A stretch of DNA of 64,000 nucleotides from Zoroaster sp. YZ-2022 (GCA_029582265.1 CM055823.1:11907716-11971715), one strand, 5' to 3'. Shown: positions 14,501 through 25,791, counted from the first letter of the stretch. Notes: generated from the sequence alone by a model not told the origin. Numbers and translations: made by a program.

Positions 14501-15885
14501 TAAAAAACCAACATTCTATGAGAGTACACACATTAATATCGTTGGTCATGCACTATCCGATGTTCATTTAAATTTGCCACACACAAATCTGTGATGACAA
14601 AAGACGTTAACGTAAAAACAAATTATATCATAACTCTAATTCTGTAAAAGAATTGACCTTAACATTTCAGAGTTATGAGTAACGATATCAAGGGTACTAG
14701 CATCGAAAACATGAGTTAAAATAAAATGCATGACAACTGTTTGAAGTACGAGTAGAAAAATGTAGAGCGATCATGATGGAACTCACAAATTAATCTGTGC
14801 CAACAAGTTGTTCAAGTGGAAAGAAATGAAACCATAACTCTAATTCTATAAAAGAACTGACCTTAACATTTCATTTTGTAATATTTCTCAAACACTGAGA
14901 AAATTTCTCAAGGAATGTTGGCTTTTTTTCGTCGTGTGAAAAGGGCTTTACGGCATTACACATGTATTTACAGCCACTAATTATGTGGGGTAAATCCTCT
15001 CATACATGTACATGTATCTACATGGTCAATGTGTATGCCTAATACCACAAGTCTATTACCTACATGTACATGTACATGTACATGAAGTGTGCCACTTGTG
15101 TACTAACTCGTGTTTGTTTGTTTATTTTTTATATAGATTCTTTATATCCTCTATCCAGTCAGTTTGGAGAGCCCCTCGACAGAAACTTGTTTCTTTTGGG
15201 CAATCCTTCGGGAGCTGTTTGGATTTAGTCCTGTGTTCCTTCCTGTACATTTTTGTTTAATTATCTTGTCGCTTGTATTGTACTTTATGTATCCCGGAAA
15301 ATGAAATAAATAAATAAATAAAACTAGCTAGTCCACGGCATTGTACTCCAAGAACAATGGATTTGGCCCATTCATCCACAGATGGATGTGCAAAGTCTCA
15401 AAAAAGAAGCAGCGCAGTGTGGGAGACTCAACGACGTATGAAAGAAGTGTTCAGCACATTCGCCCCACAGCTGAAGTTTACCTGCATCTAGTTCTAAGAA
15501 CTAGCTTCACGCGTCAAGCACCTACATGTATGTAATCCCATGATGATGCCTTATGACAGGCTGGGTAGGCTAGCAAAACTCATAACCATGCTCGTTGTGT
15601 GTGCATGCATCTGGAGTACAATGCTGGCTGAAATCATTTATGTGTTAATTAAGCAATAGTTTTCTACTACATGTATATACATGCACATTATAAATGCTAT
15701 GTACAAAGTGAATCTAATCATGAAAGACTTGTCAAGTAAAGTCAAACTATCTCATATTTCACATGCTCATCATGAATTCATAAAAGTATACCTTTGAGAC
15801 TGGTACTGAACCATCTTCACATTCTCCTACACCAAGTAACTTTCTTGTCTTGAGTCGACTCTGCAGATCTCCACTGCTCTGCTTC
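5376..15885 (-). CDS. TP53I11: TP53I11 (p53-inducible protein 11) orthologue, five exons, N-terminus missing
   Basis: Multi-exon gene on the minus strand, exons 15792..15885, 9534..9641, 8700..8799, 7899..8000 and 5376..5560. Every junction has AG acceptor and GT donor, and the phases chain without a stop, giving about 195 residues ending in TAA at 5376. Order of landmarks: a basic segment SRLKTRKLLGVG (about residues 9-20), then ISQILGN, LRLWQ, PIRLFGAALT and IIRWTLL, all matching the remembered vertebrate protein (SRLKTRKILGVG, ISQVLGN, LRVWQ, PIRLYGGALL, IIRWTLL; human 189 aa). Four hydrophobic spans (about 52-73, 94-110, 121-143, 151-171) indicate a four-pass membrane protein. In vertebrates it is p53-induced and linked to cell stress, adhesion and migration; the biochemical role is unsettled. 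The first exon should supply about 5-10 residues and end in phase 2; it was not found with confidence. Confidence 0.9.
5709..5757. repeat. 24-bp direct duplication
   Basis: actttcaatcaatacatgct followed by taca occurs twice in tandem, about 150 bp upstream (minus sense) of the last TP53I11 exon. Confidence 0.85.
5895..6534. mobile_element. 640-bp MITE made of degenerate tcgaaata/tctaaa units
   Basis: ATGCTATGGTCCCACAG at the left and CTGTGGGACCATAGCAT at the right are perfect 17-bp inverses. Nearly the whole interior is short tcgaaat, agtctaaa and tcgaga variants, so its minus-strand Phe/Ser-rich ORFs are artefacts. Located in the last TP53I11 intron. Confidence 0.75.
6777..7096. mobile_element. 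TTAA-type MITE (CCCTCCTATA ends) in the last TP53I11 intron
   Basis: The left end reads ATAA|CCCTCCTATA and the right CATAGGAGGG|TTAA. The interior is built of GAAAGGTTTTGAAAGG-like motifs in both orientations. No coding sequence. Confidence 0.65.
7354..7700. mobile_element. Unexpanded relative of the 50-bp minisatellite, MITE-like
   Basis: The head cctcaatccttcaaaatcat with ccaatatgagttttatggag matches the minisatellite unit, and the tail acaaaatcattcaaatcctc followed by gattttgaaggattt matches the sequence closing the large array. Head and tail are inverted over ATCCTTCAAAATC. It lies in the last TP53I11 intron. Exact ends are uncertain. Confidence 0.55.
7899..8000 (-). CDS. TP53I11: TP53I11 exon, second and third membrane segments
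   Basis: The acceptor is acctttag and the donor gtaagt, with phase 1 on both sides (2 + 99 + 1 bases). It encodes LGLLFWSAVKSVSRYIIRWT and then LLSQVLYLSIQAT. IIRWTLL is shared with the vertebrate protein. Confidence 0.92.
8700..8799 (-). CDS. TP53I11: TP53I11 exon with duplicated upstream 3' splice site
   Basis: This exon is 33 codons plus one base, with acceptor gctgtcatag and donor gtaagt. It encodes AIMFPVPLFDAIF, a short loop with Cys, then ILPIRLFGAALT. The acceptor, the intron bases before it and the first part of the exon are duplicated 53 bp further upstream in the intron (see findings). Confidence 0.92.
8885..9035 (-). mobile_element. SINE tail fragment with (ATA)n runs, minus strand
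   Basis: ATA-rich tails surround gaaaccatctcaaccctcta, which resembles the SINE body (gaaaccatctcagctccctg). It lies in a TP53I11 intron. Confidence 0.45.
9227..9490. mobile_element. Mariner-like MITE, about 30-bp terminal inverted repeats
   Basis: The ends read ACTACTCAAAACAATTTAGG, then GAACACCGGA, and the right end is the exact reverse complement. Flanks are TA-rich, as expected for the TA target of Tc1/mariner. No coding capacity. It lies 43 bp from a TP53I11 exon. Confidence 0.85.
9534..9641 (-). CDS. TP53I11: TP53I11 exon, first membrane segment start
   Basis: This exon is exactly 36 codons in phase 0, bounded by tttcag and gtaaga. It starts ISQILGNDDHYLL and includes GLRLWQVATSLVFTVVAFL, the start of the first hydrophobic span. 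A 264-bp mariner-like MITE ends only 43 bp downstream of the donor side. Confidence 0.92.
9964..13690. repeat. 34-bp minisatellite, about 108 units
   Basis: The consensus is built from gtatgcatgtaggtatgtgc followed by gtatatattgggat (34 bp). Variants lack parts of the unit (short units ending gtaggtatgtgcgtat) or carry tgtatgtatg/tgtacgtatg. It lies in the TP53I11 intron between 15792 and 9641. On the minus strand it has almost no stop codons in any frame, which produces long open frames of HTYMHTSQYIR-type repeats. These are not genes. Confidence 0.97.
14381..14947. mobile_element. Harbinger-type MITE with TTA duplication
   Basis: AGCCCTTTTCA and TGAAAAGGGCT are the terminal inverted repeats, flanked by TTA on both sides (14378-14380, 14948-14950). 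The phrase cataactctaattctgtaaaag recurs inside at about 14634 and 14835. It lies in a TP53I11 intron. Confidence 0.7.
15110..15330 (+). mobile_element. LINE 3'-end fragment with (AAAT)n tail
   Basis: The segment ends tatcccggaaaatgaaataaataaataaataa, with the consensus phrase tgtattgtactttatgtatc upstream, as seen at the 3' ends of non-LTR retrotransposons. No RT residues are legible. It lies in the TP53I11 intron between 15792 and 9641. Confidence 0.5.
15340..15540. repeat. Dispersed repeat, paired with 16690-16815
   Basis: The phrases aagaacaatggatttggccc, gtgcaaagtctcaaaaaaga and agcagcgcagtgtgggagac resemble aagaacaatagatttgggcc, gcaagtctccaaaagaagca at 16700-16800. Two diverged copies of an unnamed repeat. 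Confidence 0.5.
15792..15885 (-). CDS. TP53I11: TP53I11 first recognised exon (basic N-terminal region)
   Basis: The acceptor reads ctaaag before GAAGC and the donor CTCAAAG|gtatac. The exon begins with the third base of a codon, then encodes KQSSGDLQSRLKTRKLLGVG and an acidic stretch ending VPVSK. The RLKTRK-LGVG motif is the strongest family signature in the N-terminal part. The upstream exon must end with two bases of a codon whose third base is G. Confidence 0.88.
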
Positions 15886-16401
15886 CTTTAGAAGAAAAAA
15901 AACAAAGTAATTATATTCAATGAACAGTACCTGTCAATCGTTTTATTTCCTTAGATAATAAAACCTGCTACATGTAGGTTTGAAACGTAAGGCCAATAAC
16001 TACTATTTTGCATTTATACTACAGGTCTTTTACATGTAGGTTGGTAAGCAGTTTGCAACAGCTAATTCTCTATTTATCCTTAAATACACAAAAACTGCAA
16101 TGTTGCACTACATCATAAATTGCCAGTCTGTAATACAAATGAATGGCTATTTGGAGAACAACTTTACAATTTGTCTGTACATTTCACAAACACACTTCAA
16201 ATTTCACAATGTTGCTGCCATTGTAAATCGTAAAAATCTTTTCTTTTTGTTTTAAATGTACATGTAGCAGTTGTTGCACATTCTCTTGGTGTATTGTTTC
16301 CCTTGACTAATACATCTCAGCACTGTATGTTTCCATAGTTATGAGTCTCTACAGAAACAAATGACTCGGGTAGGATTCAAACCAATCAATGGTGGTGTAT
16401 C

Positions 16402-16590
16402 TTGGAGTGTCATGGCCGAGCAGTTTAGTGCATCGGACTCAAGTTCTGGTGTTGTCAGAATGTGGGTTTAAATCCCGGTCTCCTGGTCATGGCACTTGTG
16501 TCCTTGAGCAAGATACGTACTTTAAGCATTATAATTGCTTCCTCCTTCGGATGGGATGTTAAGCCGTATAGGTCCTGGGTATTACATGTA
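16402..16590 (+). mobile_element. tRNA-Leu-derived SINE, 3'-truncated
   Basis: Contains catggccgagcagttt (A box), ggactcaagttctggtg, gggtttaaatcccgg (B box) and tgtccttgagcaaga. The 3' body is missing or diverged after 16590. Confidence 0.8.
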
Positions 16591-16943
16591 CATGTAGATT
16601 TCTTTATACAGACACTATGAGTAAACAGTCCTGTTCAGCTATACATTGTAAAAGAGCTCAGTATTACAAGAAGTGTTCCAGTCATGTAATAACTATACAT
16701 CAAGGTATTTCAAGAACAATAGATTTGGGCCATACATGACATTGTATTCCACAGCTGGCACAGCTTGTATGCAAGTCTCCAAAAGAAGCAGGGGGACTTG
16801 ACGCCATACCCAGCAATACCTTTGGGTGTCTTTTAGACACCCTGTTTGCTAAATGGACACCCTGTTTTATTTGAAAAACACATGCAAAAGTAATGGAAGT
16901 TAAACATTTGGACAACCTGTTTTTCAAAGAATAACACTTTAAT

Positions 16944-17053
16944 GCTGGCTTATACACTGCTTGATGCATGCTGGCTTATACACTGCTTGATGCATGCTGG
17001 CTTTATACACTGCTTGATGCATGCTGGCTTTATACACTGCTTGACGCATGCTG
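16944..17053. repeat. 27-bp tandem repeat, four to five copies
   Basis: The unit catgctggctttatacactg, cttgatg recurs with one-base length variants. Confidence 0.85.
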
Positions 17054-17059
17054 GAGATA

Positions 17060-18950
17060 TACTTAAAACAGGCACATTTAATACGTACCACACAAATTGA
17101 ATGTATTTGAGCGACTTAACCTTGTCACACCAAGTCACATCTAATTCACATCATGTTTTTTTCTGGAAATAGCAAATAGTGTTGAATGTTTATAAATGCC
17201 ATGATACCCCAAGGCAGTATATAGCCAAACTCTTGTTGTACATGCATGTATTTGGAGTATGCCATGGAGTTCATGTACATGTAGGTTTATAACATGCTGG
17301 TACACTTTGTGTACATGCAGAAGACTAATAAGCTACTTGTACTTGTTCAAAATATTATGTACAGATATAATATGTACAGTGTACATGAATGCAAATGAAT
17401 GTGTTAAAAATTAAGTGTCTAGTACTTTAAATACAAACACTTACTACATGTATTTAGTATGTTGCACATATGTATAGTTTGGGGGGGAAAATGCGTCATT
17501 TCATTGAATATATGCTCTACTTTATTACAATGAGATAATCAAATTTATACCGTTAATTTGCAAATTGTCTGTCAGAAATTCAATATTGCACAATGATTAC
17601 TGCTGAAAGGTTTCCACACTGAAAATATGACCTAATAAATAATTGAAGAATGTCCCTCACATGCAATCAAATGTGTCCATTAAAAGGATAAGTACATGTA
17701 ACTCCCAGCATAATAAGAATTCCTATCAATCGAGTATAAGCTTAAGAAATTTACTGTAGTGTTTCCTTAATCATTGTTAATATTGATATTTTTCCCAAAA
17801 ATGTGTTTTTGAGATTTCAATCTTGACAAGAAAAAAAAAATCACTTTCCTTGTACGTGTACATCATAAAGACAAATTCCAAGATACATGTACATGTATAA
17901 TATGCACATTCATATTTGCATATTTGTTATTTTATATTTGCATATTTTCTATGGCTAGCATGCTTGCTGGCTTGTCCATGCCAGCACAAACATTATGTAT
18001 CACTGTCACAAGGAACTCTCTAGATATTTATTTTTATTGAATATTTATAACCCCTGTTTGAATAATTATCTATTTTCTTTTAGTAAGGTATGAATATTTA
18101 TTAGTTGGCCCTGTGCCAAGACCCCAGTAGGCCACGGTTGAATAGGGTGCCCATTCTAGCTTTAGTCTAGTGGTGTCAACAACAATGGTAAGTGTAAAGA
18201 TCCTCAAGCAAGACTCCTAGTAGGAAAATTTACATGTTAACAACCCTGTTAACATGTAGATTTAAACAAGAAAAGAATGGTACAATGTGTATGTTGATGA
18301 GATGGTAATGAGATGGTTTTGAGAGGGAAAGTTTTGGAGGGAAAAGGAGAGTCTTCAACTCGATCGTTATCTATGAGGTTGCCAAGCTCTGCTGTTCGAC
18401 TGTTTTTGCCGATTGCAAAATAAATCAAGATCTGGATTTAAAGATCATAACCAAACTACACAGCGATATTTTGCAGTAATAATTTTCAAGATTCAGAGTA
18501 CCTCAAGGCCAAATCCAGGGCCTTGGGAATTCTACTTTGGCAAAAGGGAGACAGGCTGGAGGATCCGATCATCAACCATGGCCTTGTAAAGACGCACTCC
18601 ACGCGTATGTGTTTCTTCTACCACTTGGAATCTAACGTTAGTGTTGTACAGGACAACAATGACCAATGTGAATGAGAATCACCCAAGTTATTTCCCTGAT
18701 CTGATAAGGACAACAGTAACAAGGAAGGGCAAGGGGGTTGAGACCCCGTTCAGACAGCCACGCAAGTACTTTTGAAATGAACTGTATTATTAGTATTAAC
18801 GTTAATATAGAAATGTTATTCGATGCAAGGTAAACAAAAAATTACATTTGTGGAGTGACTGGTTATAACGTAGTAGGGAAAAAATAGAATACAACCGCCA
18901 CTTTTTCTATCTAAAATATGACAAATTTCACAGATTTTTCCTTTAAAAGA
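17060..18950. other. No supported gene
   Basis: A plus-strand caacaATG directly followed by gtaagt at 18187 could be a first-exon end but has no partner. The 18300-18700 part is more GC-rich and could hold a promoter or old repeat. Confidence 0.3.
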
Positions 18951-18957
18951 TGACAGA

Positions 18958-21146
18958 GGATTCACTTAAGATGAAATGTTTGATCGTCTTTTATAATGAC
19001 AATATCAATGTCATCTTCACAATACCTATACATTTTGTGTTAGAATGTCATGAAAATGAAGTTCCTGTTTGGACCGGAAGTAATTAAGGTCACATCAGGT
19101 CACATCGTGGCCGAGCGGTCTAGCTTAACCGGACTCAAGTTCTGGTGTTAGCAGCAGAATGTGGGTTCGAATCCCGGCCGTGACACTTGTGTCCTTGAGC
19201 AAGACACTTAACCATAATTGCTTCTCTCCACCCAGGGGTTAAATGTGTACCTGTGAGGGCAGAGTTGGTTGATTAGCCCTATATGCGCTGTAATGGCAGC
19301 AATTGAGCTGTATACTCCCCAGGGAGCTGAGATGGTTTCAGGAATGATTTATGAGCCTTATGAGCAGGGGTAATGATATAATGCGCCTTGAGCACCACTT
19401 AGTTGGTGGATACGTGCGCTATATAAGTCCACACATTATTATTATTATTATCAGGTCAGTTGAAAGTCATATATCTGAAACAATAATACTTCCTCATGAT
19501 CATGAAAATAACGTTAGTACCTACTTTAGTTCAGGAGATATGAGTTTTCATAATATATAATAAAATTACATATGTGCTATGCTGAACACAATAACGTCCG
19601 GTTCAGTCACGTGACTGAATGAATACTTCACACCAAAGTAATACATTGGATGTCTTTTGACGCCATAATCATATTTTTGAAAATGTCTGACGTATTTTAT
19701 CATGACAATATCAATTTCATTTTCAAAAGACCTATAAATGTTGTGTTAGAATGTCTTAAATTTTAACTTCCTGTTTGGAACTGAAGTAAAGGTCACATCA
19801 GGTATAAATTTGAAGGCCATATATATGACACAATTATTGTTCCTCATGCTCATGAAAAAAATAACATTCTGATCTGTGATGATGTCATGAAACATTTTTT
19901 GGAAAAGTCACTAGTCACTTTATGAATGAAGATAAACCTTACTTTTACAAAAACCACATGCTTAAAATGCTTAAAATGTTCAGGCCTTAATCTTTTTTTT
20001 ATTTATTATTTTTGTTGTTGCTGTTTTTAGATATCAAAGACTAAAAAGATAATTAAACATACGGTATCATTTGGTTATTACATTTTAATTAAAATGAAAA
20101 AACCTGCACTAACCAATTAAAAATTTGCTAACCGGCTAACCAACACCAATATGTAACAATAAACACCCAACAATTTGGAAAAATTTACCAGCCATTATGT
20201 TGTTCTAGACTCTTTGTTTGCCACATTGGTTATTAAACAATCATTGCGTGAAGTTTATTGATGCTTTTTGATGAAACATTTATACCCATTATTCCATTTG
20301 CAAAATTAAATTTAATTAAGTTGATAAAATATTTTTTTTTTTAAATAATAAAATACAGAAGTTAAAAAGAAGATCTGGTGTTTGGGTTAACTTCCGGTTC
20401 AATGAAATGAGCAATTGATGTCATAATCATATTTTTGAAAATGTCTGACGTCTTTTATCATGACAATATCAATTTCATTTTCAAAAGACCAATAAATTTT
20501 GTGTTAGAATGTCTTAAATTTTGACTTCCTGTTTGAAACGGAAGTAAAGGTCAAGTCAGGTAATTTGAAGGCCATAATGACACAATTATTCTTCATCATG
20601 ATCATGACAAAATAACATTAATAGTTTGGTTCAATTTCAGAGATGGGGCACTGTGATCTGTGATGATGTCATGAAACATTTTTGGAAAAGTCACTAGTCA
20701 CTTTATGAATGAAGATAAACCTTACTTTTACAAACACCATAATAATGCTTAAATGTTTAGGCCTTAATCTTTTTATTTATTTATTTATTTTTGCCGTTTT
20801 TAGATATATCAAAGACTAAAAATATAATGAAACATATTATTTGGTTATTACATAAATTAAAATAAAAAAAATTGCACTAACCATTTAGAAATTTGCTAAC
20901 CGGCTAACCAAAACCAATATTTAAAAATAAACACCCAACAATTTTGGAAAAATTTACCAACCATTTTGTTGTTCTAGACGCATTTTCTGCCACATTGGTT
21001 ATTAAACAATCATTGTGGGAAGTTTATTGATGCTTTTCATTTAAAAATTATACACATTATTCCATTTGCAAAATTAAATTTAATTAAGTTGATAAAATAA
21101 TAAAAAGAAAAGAAATAAAATACGTAAGTTAAAAAGAAGATCTGGA
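18958..21146. repeat. Diverged long tandem repeat, unit about 759 bp, two full copies and one partial
   Basis: The phrase catgacaatatcaatttcat with cttcctgtttgg recurs at about 19679 and 20438 (offset 759). Each is followed by tttgctaaccggctaacca, caacaattttggaaaaattt and ttattaaacaatcattg. A partial first copy at 18958-19600 was split by the SINE at 19103. A related single copy occurs at 48210-48440. Confidence 0.75.
19103..19449 (+). mobile_element. tRNA-Leu-derived SINE, full length, with 9-bp target duplication
   Basis: The head carries a pol III A box TGGCCGAGCGG (19108-19118), the tRNA-Leu(CAA)-like arm GGACTCAAGTTCTGG, and a B box GGTTCGAATCC (19164-19174). The body follows (tgtccttgagcaagacactt, gtatactccccagggagctg), then an (ATT)n tail. 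ATCAGGTCA is duplicated on both sides (19094-19102, 19450-19458), so this copy is a clean retroposition. Confidence 0.92.
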
Positions 21147-21729
21147 TCTCTTGCCTCAAAATCAAAATTAATTGACTTTGTATTTAAATTAACTCCAGTG
21201 CCTGAAAACCTGTTGGTGCATTTGAAAACTATTACCATGAAATTGATTGCCCATAAATGAAAGCAAAAATAACAAATAAATTCTTCAAAATATCCTCTGC
21301 GCATCGATGACTGTTAATTTCGCGAAAAGATGCAAAACATCATATTTCACAATGAGATAATTGTAGTCATGAATGCCAAAAAATGATGTTAGAATTCACT
21401 CTTAGATTTAGAACAAGCGTTAACAATTCCAAAATTATGTACAAAAATGGCAGCTCGAAATAAAGGACAACAATAGTGAAATTACTGTAAACTGTGGACA
21501 TGAAGGTGCTGGCAACGACGAAATGTAATGTATTATATTCTAATTAGAGAAGAACTCAACCATGAGGTGAATGAAACTAAGGCAGAGTACGTGACGTAGA
21601 TGGCTGTTGTATGTCGGAGATACTGCAGTGTACAGTGAACTACATTGTATACATGTATGCCTCGTGTGTCTGTGTGTGAGAGAACTTCAAGGCCGTTCAC
21701 ACGCGAAATGGGCTGTGCATAAAGAATGG

Positions 21730-22182
21730 TACTTCTGAATAGTTGTTCACTTAAACTTCCGTTTTCGACCGGAAGGAGAGGTCAAATTGGGTCATGTCTG
21801 ATCTGTGTGTACAAAATGTGACATAATTCAAGATCTTTAAGATGATGCAAAGATTGTGAAAATATCTTCTGCAGTGCATGAGATATGATTTTTTGAAATA
21901 TTAAACTTTGATTTAGTGTAATTCGATATCTGATGACCTCACCATGACGTCACAACTTAGGACACAACTACATGTTAACGTCTCAGTATGTATTAAGTTT
22001 TAAGGCTCTGTGAACTTTGCAACTATCCTTCTTTTTTGGGGGGGGATATGTTTCACTGAGAAGAAGATGAAAAAGAAAAAGTAAAAAACCGAACAATAAC
22101 AAGAGGTGTTCGCGCTGTCGCTCGAACACCTAAAAAAAAACGAACAATATCAAGAGGTGTTTGGGCACACACCCAAACACCT
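21730..22182 (+). repeat. Second copy of the AGGTGTTYGG-ended repeat family
   Basis: It shares, with the element ending at 41157, the phrases aggtcaaattggg, gagatatgattttttgaaat, attcgatatctgatgacctc and catgacgtcacaac. It then has a purine-rich stretch (gagaagaagatgaaaaagaa) where the other copy holds the GAA tract, and ends in two hairpins, AGGTGTTCG..CGAACACCT and AGGTGTTTGGG..CCCAAACACCT. Confidence 0.6.
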
Positions 22183-22961
22183 CAAAAAAATCATGGTCGC
22201 TGAAGTCAATACCACTAACTATGACAAAACTAGCTACATGTACATGTATGATGGATCAGGAACCAAATATGTATGCAGTATGGGGAATGCTAAACAACTA
22301 CGTTTTCTTGTCTGCATGTAATCCTAGCTGAGCCAAGAAAAGAGAACTCGTACACTACAGGTCCCCTTTGTAGATTAATCAGATATGAAGCTGTACATGT
22401 GCCAGTATCCTTGTGATGTCTCTTAAGTGCTTCCTAAATGTTGAGGATATCTTGTTTCTTTGGACAGTATGAAAAGTATATGTCTCATGGTCTCAAATGC
22501 GCATACTTCTAGGCATTACTTGAAATGCATTCATACATACACGTATAATTATGGCCTTCATGTGAATGCAACACGAATCATTGACTGACTTCATCAGAAA
22601 AGCAATGCAACAACCCCCCCCCCCCAAAAAAAAAGAGAGATTATAATTATAGATATCCTTGGAAGATTGTTTGTACATGTTATGTATGAATGTACGGTTA
22701 AAGCAAAAGCAGTGATGACCCAAGATGATACATGTACATGTCCCATTGAAATTGGTTCCCTGACTTCTAGGTGGTTATTATATGGTCATGAAGCTTCCAC
22801 AAGAGTCAAGATATTGGCAATTTGAACCAACCACTTACAAACATGTACACATACATACATACATACATTGTGTGCAAATACAATAGAGACCTTAAGATGA
22901 TGGACCATTATGAGAACATTTATAAATGTGTGAATAATGTGATGCAACATCTATTGTGTTT

Positions 22962-23105
22962 TCTCCCGAGGACGATCAGAGGACGATCAGAGGACGATCA
23001 GAGCATACTGATCGAAACGTCGAGTTGTACCTCCAGTTCTTTTCAGAACTAATTACTACTCAATTGAGATTCCACATGGTGTCACCGCAATTAGTCTTAC
23101 TTATC
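22962..23105 (+). repeat. Dispersed cgaaacgtcgag repeat, plus-strand copy
   Basis: Contains three tandem gaggacgatca units, the hairpin gatcag-agcata-ctgatc, then gaaacgtcgagttgtacctc and caattagtcttacttatc. Same family as the palindrome arms. Confidence 0.8.
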
Positions 23106-23776
23106 TATTGTATTCACAGCAGAAACCAATCTGCAGAAAACAAGAATGTTGCTGATGGTACATCCATTGAAATATTTCTGTCATTTTAAGTACAAATTAT
23201 TTCCATTTTTAATTAAAAAATTTGTGGACAAAAATGCATAAATTGAATATGAAAAATCTCTATATATTTTCAATATTTCTCATTCATGAAATAAGCTGAA
23301 ACTTGCACAGGTAGGTTTTCAATACCGTATGTGTGTATCTCTTGATCCTTATCAAGTATGGATGAATATATAAAAACATTTTACAAAAAAGCAGACTGTG
23401 CAGTTCCAAATTGGGGGGGGGGGTAGGGGGTAGGGAGGGCTTGGCTTATAGTTATTGTGCAATGTGCCAAGGAATTAATGTCATATTGTACATACATGTA
23501 CATGTACATGTACAAGTGGCCTTTTTATCCATAGACTGATTTCAATAATTCTCCTTTTTCAGAAATTCTCCACTTTCCCTTTATTTCCTGGATCATTTCT
23601 CTCATTACAAATGTATGATTGGCCATTTAAATGGAAGTTACAACACTGCTTTTTGGAAATGATGTGTGAATCCCTCCCCCCCCCCACCCCAAACCGGCCC
23701 ATAGTGTTTTGTTATTGTATTTCATAAACACTAACAATTAACTGCATGCACGTTTAACACATGCGGTTAATTGGAT

Positions 23777-24606
23777 CATGGAGGAAGAAAACAGAAGGAG
23801 TCACAACGAAGGCATATCAAAGGTTCAATGTCTTTTGCCGCGGTCGTAAAACTTCCAAGCCAGCGCTAATCGTTTAATCCGATTATCGAGGAGAACTACA
23901 GCCTCTTATCTCATAACCAATTAGCACTTCGCAGTGGCCCATTGAAAATACGTTACGACGCCCGCTACGCTTACCAGTTTTACGACCGCGATAATCCCTT
24001 GTGTACAATGTCTTTTGCCGCTCGGCCTGCTCGCGACCAGCATACATAATTGGAGGTAGAAATCTGTAGCAAGCGAATAAACACAAAACGATGTCGCACT
24101 ACTTTTCGCGGGCTTTTTATATTGCGCAGTTCATTGTCTTTAATAGCGATTTTTCCACCGAGTATTTTGGTGTTTTGATCGTCGAATTTGGCGAATCCGA
24201 AGCTGACTTACGGTAAATATAACATTCAGATGTTACAATAAAGTGTCTTTTTAGCAACTTATTTTAAGGATATTTCCGGTGATCTCCGGAAGCCAACAAA
24301 TTGTCAAATTCAAAGACGTGTTGTTTAGCTTTTTATCATTTCAATCCTCATATATGTACGATGCTGTACACTAAAGATATTGCAGTGTTGGTTTCGTAGG
24401 TCGAGTTGGATCGGGAGCCAGCCTTCCGTGTAGTGCAATAGGACAACGCGTCAGCAAAGCGCATGTGCAAAGAAAGCCTGGCTGTAGTTCTCCTCAATAA
24501 TCGGATTAAACGATTAGCGCTGGCTTAGAAATTTTACGACCGCGGCAAAAGACATTGAACCTTTGATATGCCTTCGTTGTGACTCCTTCTGTTTTCTTCC
24601 TCCATG
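23777..24606. mobile_element. 830-bp inverted-repeat element with 7-bp target duplication
   Basis: About 130 bp at each end are inverted: CATGGAGGAAGAAAACAGAA, ggagtcacaacgaaggcata, gcggtcgtaaaac and gcgctaatcgtttaatccga have near-perfect reverse complements in 24484-24606. ATTGGAT is duplicated on both sides (23770-23776, 24607-24613). The middle is CpG-rich, repeats tcttttgccg and ttttacgaccgcg, and shows no long ORF. Foldback-like; the superfamily is not recognised. Confidence 0.85.
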
Positions 24607-24968
24607 ATTGGATAATATGGATGTAATTATGACTACTTGTTTATGTAGTTTTGTTGAACAATTTTAATTTTGTGTTTGATGTGTGGAAAGACTGTCGACT
24701 GTAAGAACAATATACACTCAATTAATTACGTCAACAAACTATAAACAAAAATATATGTGTAAAGTGTATAATATTAAAACCTTTAACATCACAATCCTAT
24801 TGTGGTGACATTTGTTTTAAAAAAAGGGTGCCACATATGATTTTGCTCTTATATTATATATAATGATGATCATTATAGTCAGTCAAGTGCCATATTTTGA
24901 GAGACAACTTAAGTATTAAACTAACAAGCTTCTATGCTCGACCAGCTTGGAAATACTAACATGTCTTT

Positions 24969-25083
24969 ATAAGTAAGACTAATTGCGGTGACACCATGTG
25001 GAATCTCAATTGAGTAGTAATTAGTTCTGAAAAGAACTGGGGGTACAACTCGACGTTTCGATCAGTATGCTCTGATCGTCCCC
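24969..25083 (-). repeat. Dispersed cgaaacgtcgag repeat, minus-strand copy
   Basis: Reverse complement of the copy at 22.96 kb, with the same aattgagtagtaattagttc core. The two copies face each other around the 830-bp inverted-repeat element. Confidence 0.8.
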
Positions 25084-25791
25084 TGATGATGAGCCGTTAT
25101 CTCAGTCATAATCCTTCTATCCATCATTAAGCTTGTCATTAATATTGCTTATACTAGCAAATTCTACCTGTAGTTGGATAACAAATTCTTGTATTATAAC
25201 TTGACATAAATCATTATAATCCTTGCCACCTCTATATTACTAGACCATAGAAAAACTAGTCATGTGTCTCCACTGTGGTGCATGCATGAGGGACTGGACC
25301 GTGCTGAAAAGGGCATGGCTGGATGACATTGAGTGACTATATTTGCACTCTCTACCTGGGGGGCTTCTGTGTTTTATTCACTAGCTTAAAAAAAAAAATT
25401 GTGCAGCCTGAGTTCACGCTGTTTGTTTTAATAGATTTGTAGAAGTTAAGTTTTGGATGAGGTAATTTAAGTTTCCATCTCACTTAAATGTAATAGTGTA
25501 AGAATGAAGGTACCACTCTCATTGTCAAGTGATTATCACAACATGCCAAACTCGATCACCCAGGCCTAACTAAAGAAGCTCTCGTAAGCTTTGACATAAA
25601 AGGACCTTTGTGTAATTCAGCCTACTTATTAATGACATCCATTAGCATCAGCACAGTTGCCCTGGTGTTTGATCAGTGTGAAAGTACCTGTGTGCCTGAT
25701 GGGGTTGTATTCCCCAGGGATAACAGATGTAGTGCGAACAGGGCTTTACTAACAATTGCAAGAATTATCGCAGCATGTGATGACTAAAAAG

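Noticed and set aside
18170..18200. First coding exon caacaATG|gtaagt on the plus strand
   Set aside because: A start codon directly followed by a donor is possible, but no downstream exon could be joined.
19103..19175. A functional tRNA-Leu gene
   Set aside because: The cloverleaf is incomplete and is followed by a SINE body, ATT tail and target duplication.
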